This document shows positions 62,919 to 64,000 of a stretch of DNA of 64,000 bases, in pieces. Each line of letters opens with the position of its first letter. Position 1 is the first letter of the stretch. The position numbers and the translations under genes were made by a program. The notes below the pieces were generated by a model, which was not told the origin of the DNA, ran no database searches, and worked only from the letters and a program-made list of their open reading frames with translations. This stretch comes from an uncultured Bdellovibrionales bacterium. GTDB taxonomy: Bacteria > Bdellovibrionota > Bdellovibrionia > Bdellovibrionales > UBA1609. Where the stretch lies: positions 16,270 to 80,269 of the forward strand of contig CAILEP010000003.1 of NCBI GenBank assembly GCA_903833275.1, written 5' to 3'.

Positions 62919-63116
62919 ATGGGTAGAATACGGCGCGGTGGCTACATCTTTGATTTCTGGATCGGTGATCACCCGCCAAGGCATGTTCATGTCCTGAAAG
63001 ATCGAAGACTGATCGCAAAGGTTGAACTCGACGAGCCGCTCACAGTCATGGAAGGCCGAGTCAACCGGCGCATTAGAGAGATTCTCAAAACGCTGGTGAA
63101 GGAAGGCAAACTATGA
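62919..63116 (+). CDS. Small DUF4160-like protein, candidate toxin component
   Basis: This 65-residue protein contains FDFWIGDHPPRHVHVLKDRR, the DHxPxHxHV pattern of DUF4160-type small proteins, and then a helical end (REILKTLVKEG). Such proteins are commonly encoded beside a small partner protein in toxin-antitoxin-like gene pairs, but a toxic activity is not generally established. Its stop overlaps the start of the next gene by four bases (ATGA). The conserved acidic and histidine residues could bind metal. It lies directly behind the operator-like dyad. Confidence 0.7.
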   Translation: MGRIRRGGYIFDFWIGDHPPRHVHVLKDRRLIAKVELDEPLTVMEGRVNRRIREILKTLVKEGKL

Positions 63117-63577
63117 AGCACAAAAAATTCAAGAAAGTCACATTTGACAATAAAAAGCGAGAGTTTCATCTCGAATATACATCTGGACTTAAAATCGACT
63201 GCCCCTACTCTGCACTTGGCATTCACGAAAAGGTTGAAGAAGCCGCTCCCGACAGCGAAGTTGGCGGACACTCGTTTTACTTTGTCTTAGAGAGCGGCAA
63301 AAAAGATTATGTCCCTTACGATCAGCCCCTTCATATTGTGCAATTGCCGGAATATGCCAAAGAGCAAACGCTTTACCAAATGACCAAAGCTATCAACGAA
63401 TTCATTCGCAAAGAAAAAGTCCCCAAGCGTGAACTCGCCCGTCGCCTTAATACTTCCATGTCTCAACTCTCGCGACTCCTCGATACGACCAATTACAAAA
63501 AAGAATTGTCGCGACTTATTCAGATCGCTGCGATGTTAAATTATGAATTTAAGTGGGAATTTAAGAAAGCGATATAA
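63113..63577 (+). CDS. XRE-type HTH protein with N-terminal extra domain, candidate antitoxin
   Basis: This 154-residue protein has a C-terminal helix-turn-helix (KRELARRLNTSMSQLSRLLDTT, then IQIAAMLNYEF) of the XRE/HigA kind. An N-terminal beta-rich domain of about 70 residues (FDNKKREFHLEYTSGLKIDC, FYFVLESGKKDYVPYD) precedes it. DUF2442-like partners have a similar size and layout, although I cannot be sure of that domain. It is co-translated with the preceding small protein and probably represses the pair through the upstream dyad. The gene is followed by 397 bases without a supported gene. Confidence 0.72.
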   Translation: MKHKKFKKVTFDNKKREFHLEYTSGLKIDCPYSALGIHEKVEEAAPDSEVGGHSFYFVLESGKKDYVPYDQPLHIVQLPEYAKEQTLYQMTKAINEFIRKEKVPKRELARRLNTSMSQLSRLLDTTNYKKELSRLIQIAAMLNYEFKWEFKKAI

Positions 63578-63636
63578 GAACCGTAGAACCCCTCTAAGAC
63601 CCGAAGGCCGGAGGTTTAAACCCCACTCTCTGACGG

Positions 63637-63779
63637 CCAATTTTTAACGTCCCAGATTTTTTATTTTGTGCTTTCGATGACCTCCGCGCTTTGCGCTGGA
63701 AGATAGCAAGCGCGGCGAGGCCATGGAGGGCCGTGTCGGAGAAAGTACAAAATAAAAAATCTGGGAAGTTAAAAATTGG
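63637..63779. repeat. Large inverted repeat, 39-base arms
   Basis: The arms at 63637-63675 and 63741-63779 are reverse complements at 37 of 39 positions and enclose 65 bases. The centre contains a second stem, CCGCGCTT with AAGCGCGG. It lies in the 63578-63974 gap that has no convincing gene. Open frames crossing it are low-complexity readings of the repeat. It could be a miniature transposable element, a long terminator-like structure or the end of a mobile element. Confidence 0.7.
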
Positions 63780-63789
63780 TTGCGGGAGG
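63774..63789 (+). repeat. Short direct repeat, copy 2 of 2
   Basis: This is the partner of 62741-62756, with 15 of 16 bases shared. Its first six bases are also the end of the right arm of the large inverted repeat. Confidence 0.35.
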
Positions 63790-63974
63790 AGGATTGCTTC
63801 GGCGCCTCCTGCGCCTCGCCGCTCGATTACGAGCGGTTCCCTGTGGTCACGCAAAATGCGGTTCTTCACGGTTGATGGTGGAATGCGGTGAGTTAAAAAA
63901 CAAAGAGGCATGAGCAACAAATCTTTCATAAGATTTTGGGTATCTGACATCCAAAACTAAGAAAGGAAGCGCCC

Positions 63975-64000
63975 ATGCCTCAAGCTCAACATCTATCACG
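63975..64000 (+). CDS. Start of a further gene, truncated by the window end
   Basis: AAAGGAAG lies a few bases before ATG 63975, and the frame (MPQAQHLS) runs to the last base without a stop. Only eight codons are visible, too few to name a product. Its position just beyond a large inverted repeat makes a mobile-element gene possible, but nothing in the codons shows this. Confidence 0.4.

Noticed and set aside
63601..63636. TTTAAACC-containing stretch that resembles a tRNA T-arm
   Set aside because: No acceptor stem, anticodon arm or D-arm can be paired around it; the sequence is a short palindrome (GGTTTAAACC at 63613-63622).
63594..63950. Minus-strand open frame of about 118 codons across the large inverted repeat
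   Set aside because: It is made mainly of the repeat arms and their spacer, has no domain, and its ends do not fit a ribosome binding site.
1..64000. Search for tRNA, rRNA, CRISPR arrays and complete insertion sequences
   Set aside because: I saw no T-arm-bearing cloverleaf, no rRNA-like stretch, no regularly spaced repeats and no transposase motif such as DDE anywhere in the window.

Overview
The window reads as chromosomal DNA of a Gram-negative bacterium with roughly balanced base composition, very tight gene packing, many four-base ATGA start/stop overlaps, many lipoproteins and secreted proteins, and a TonB-dependent receptor. The best lineage guess is Bdellovibrionota or a close relative. 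The main reasons are a ferrochelatase with four internal cysteines (a class I associate with Bdellovibrio and Myxococcus), a fused alpha/beta E1 2-oxoacid dehydrogenase, a long aromatic amino acid hydroxylase and many small Ala/Lys/Pro-rich secreted proteins. This is inference; no 16S rRNA or other marker is present. I see no tRNA, rRNA, CRISPR array or complete insertion sequence.

Layout. 1-4.8 kb: the N-terminus of a lipoprotein M1 aminopeptidase, an acyltransferase of the FabD fold coupled to a fused E1 dehydrogenase, and divergent glutaryl-CoA dehydrogenase. 4.8-8.6 kb: a 25-bp perfect inverted repeat, a tyrosine phosphatase, two tandem paralogous membrane-anchored proteins, and a peroxiredoxin divergent from a nitronate monooxygenase-like enzyme across a perfect palindrome. 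8.7-12.7 kb: typA/bipA, an aldo/keto reductase remnant, and a CBS-domain protein with a glutamate synthase-like flavoprotein. 13.1-17 kb: a tesA-like esterase followed by its ABC transporter. 17-23.7 kb: a lipoprotein, a hotdog protein, a response regulator/HDOD/histidine kinase trio, a DMT exporter, an esterase and a secreted protein.

23.7-35 kb is the most coherent block: a minus-strand run hemA, hemC(D), hemL, histidine kinase, response regulator, hemE, hemG, hemH, nucleoside phosphorylase, cystathionine beta-synthase, rimK. Most junctions overlap or are separated by fewer than 35 bases. It covers the haem pathway from glutamyl-tRNA to haem except hemB and the coproporphyrinogen oxidase step, with a two-component system in the middle.

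35-45.7 kb: a lipoprotein and a 1,163-residue membrane protein, a phenylalanine hydroxylase-like enzyme with a long C-terminal extension, a nucleotidyltransferase, a glycosyltransferase, rsmI, a PAP2 phosphatase and two secreted proteins. 45.8-50.4 kb: an organophosphate transporter opposite a glycerophosphodiesterase, ribokinase and sugar transporter. 50.4-62.7 kb: an OPT peptide transporter, an esterase, a GNAT acetyltransferase, a TonB receptor, a large lipoprotein, a transglutaminase-like protein and a cyanophycinase-like peptidase.

62.7-64 kb looks like the edge of an accessory region. It holds a small two-gene toxin-antitoxin-like module behind a 26-bp operator-like dyad that overlaps a nine-codon leader ORF. 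It is followed by a large imperfect inverted repeat with 39-base arms and the first codons of a further gene cut by the window end.
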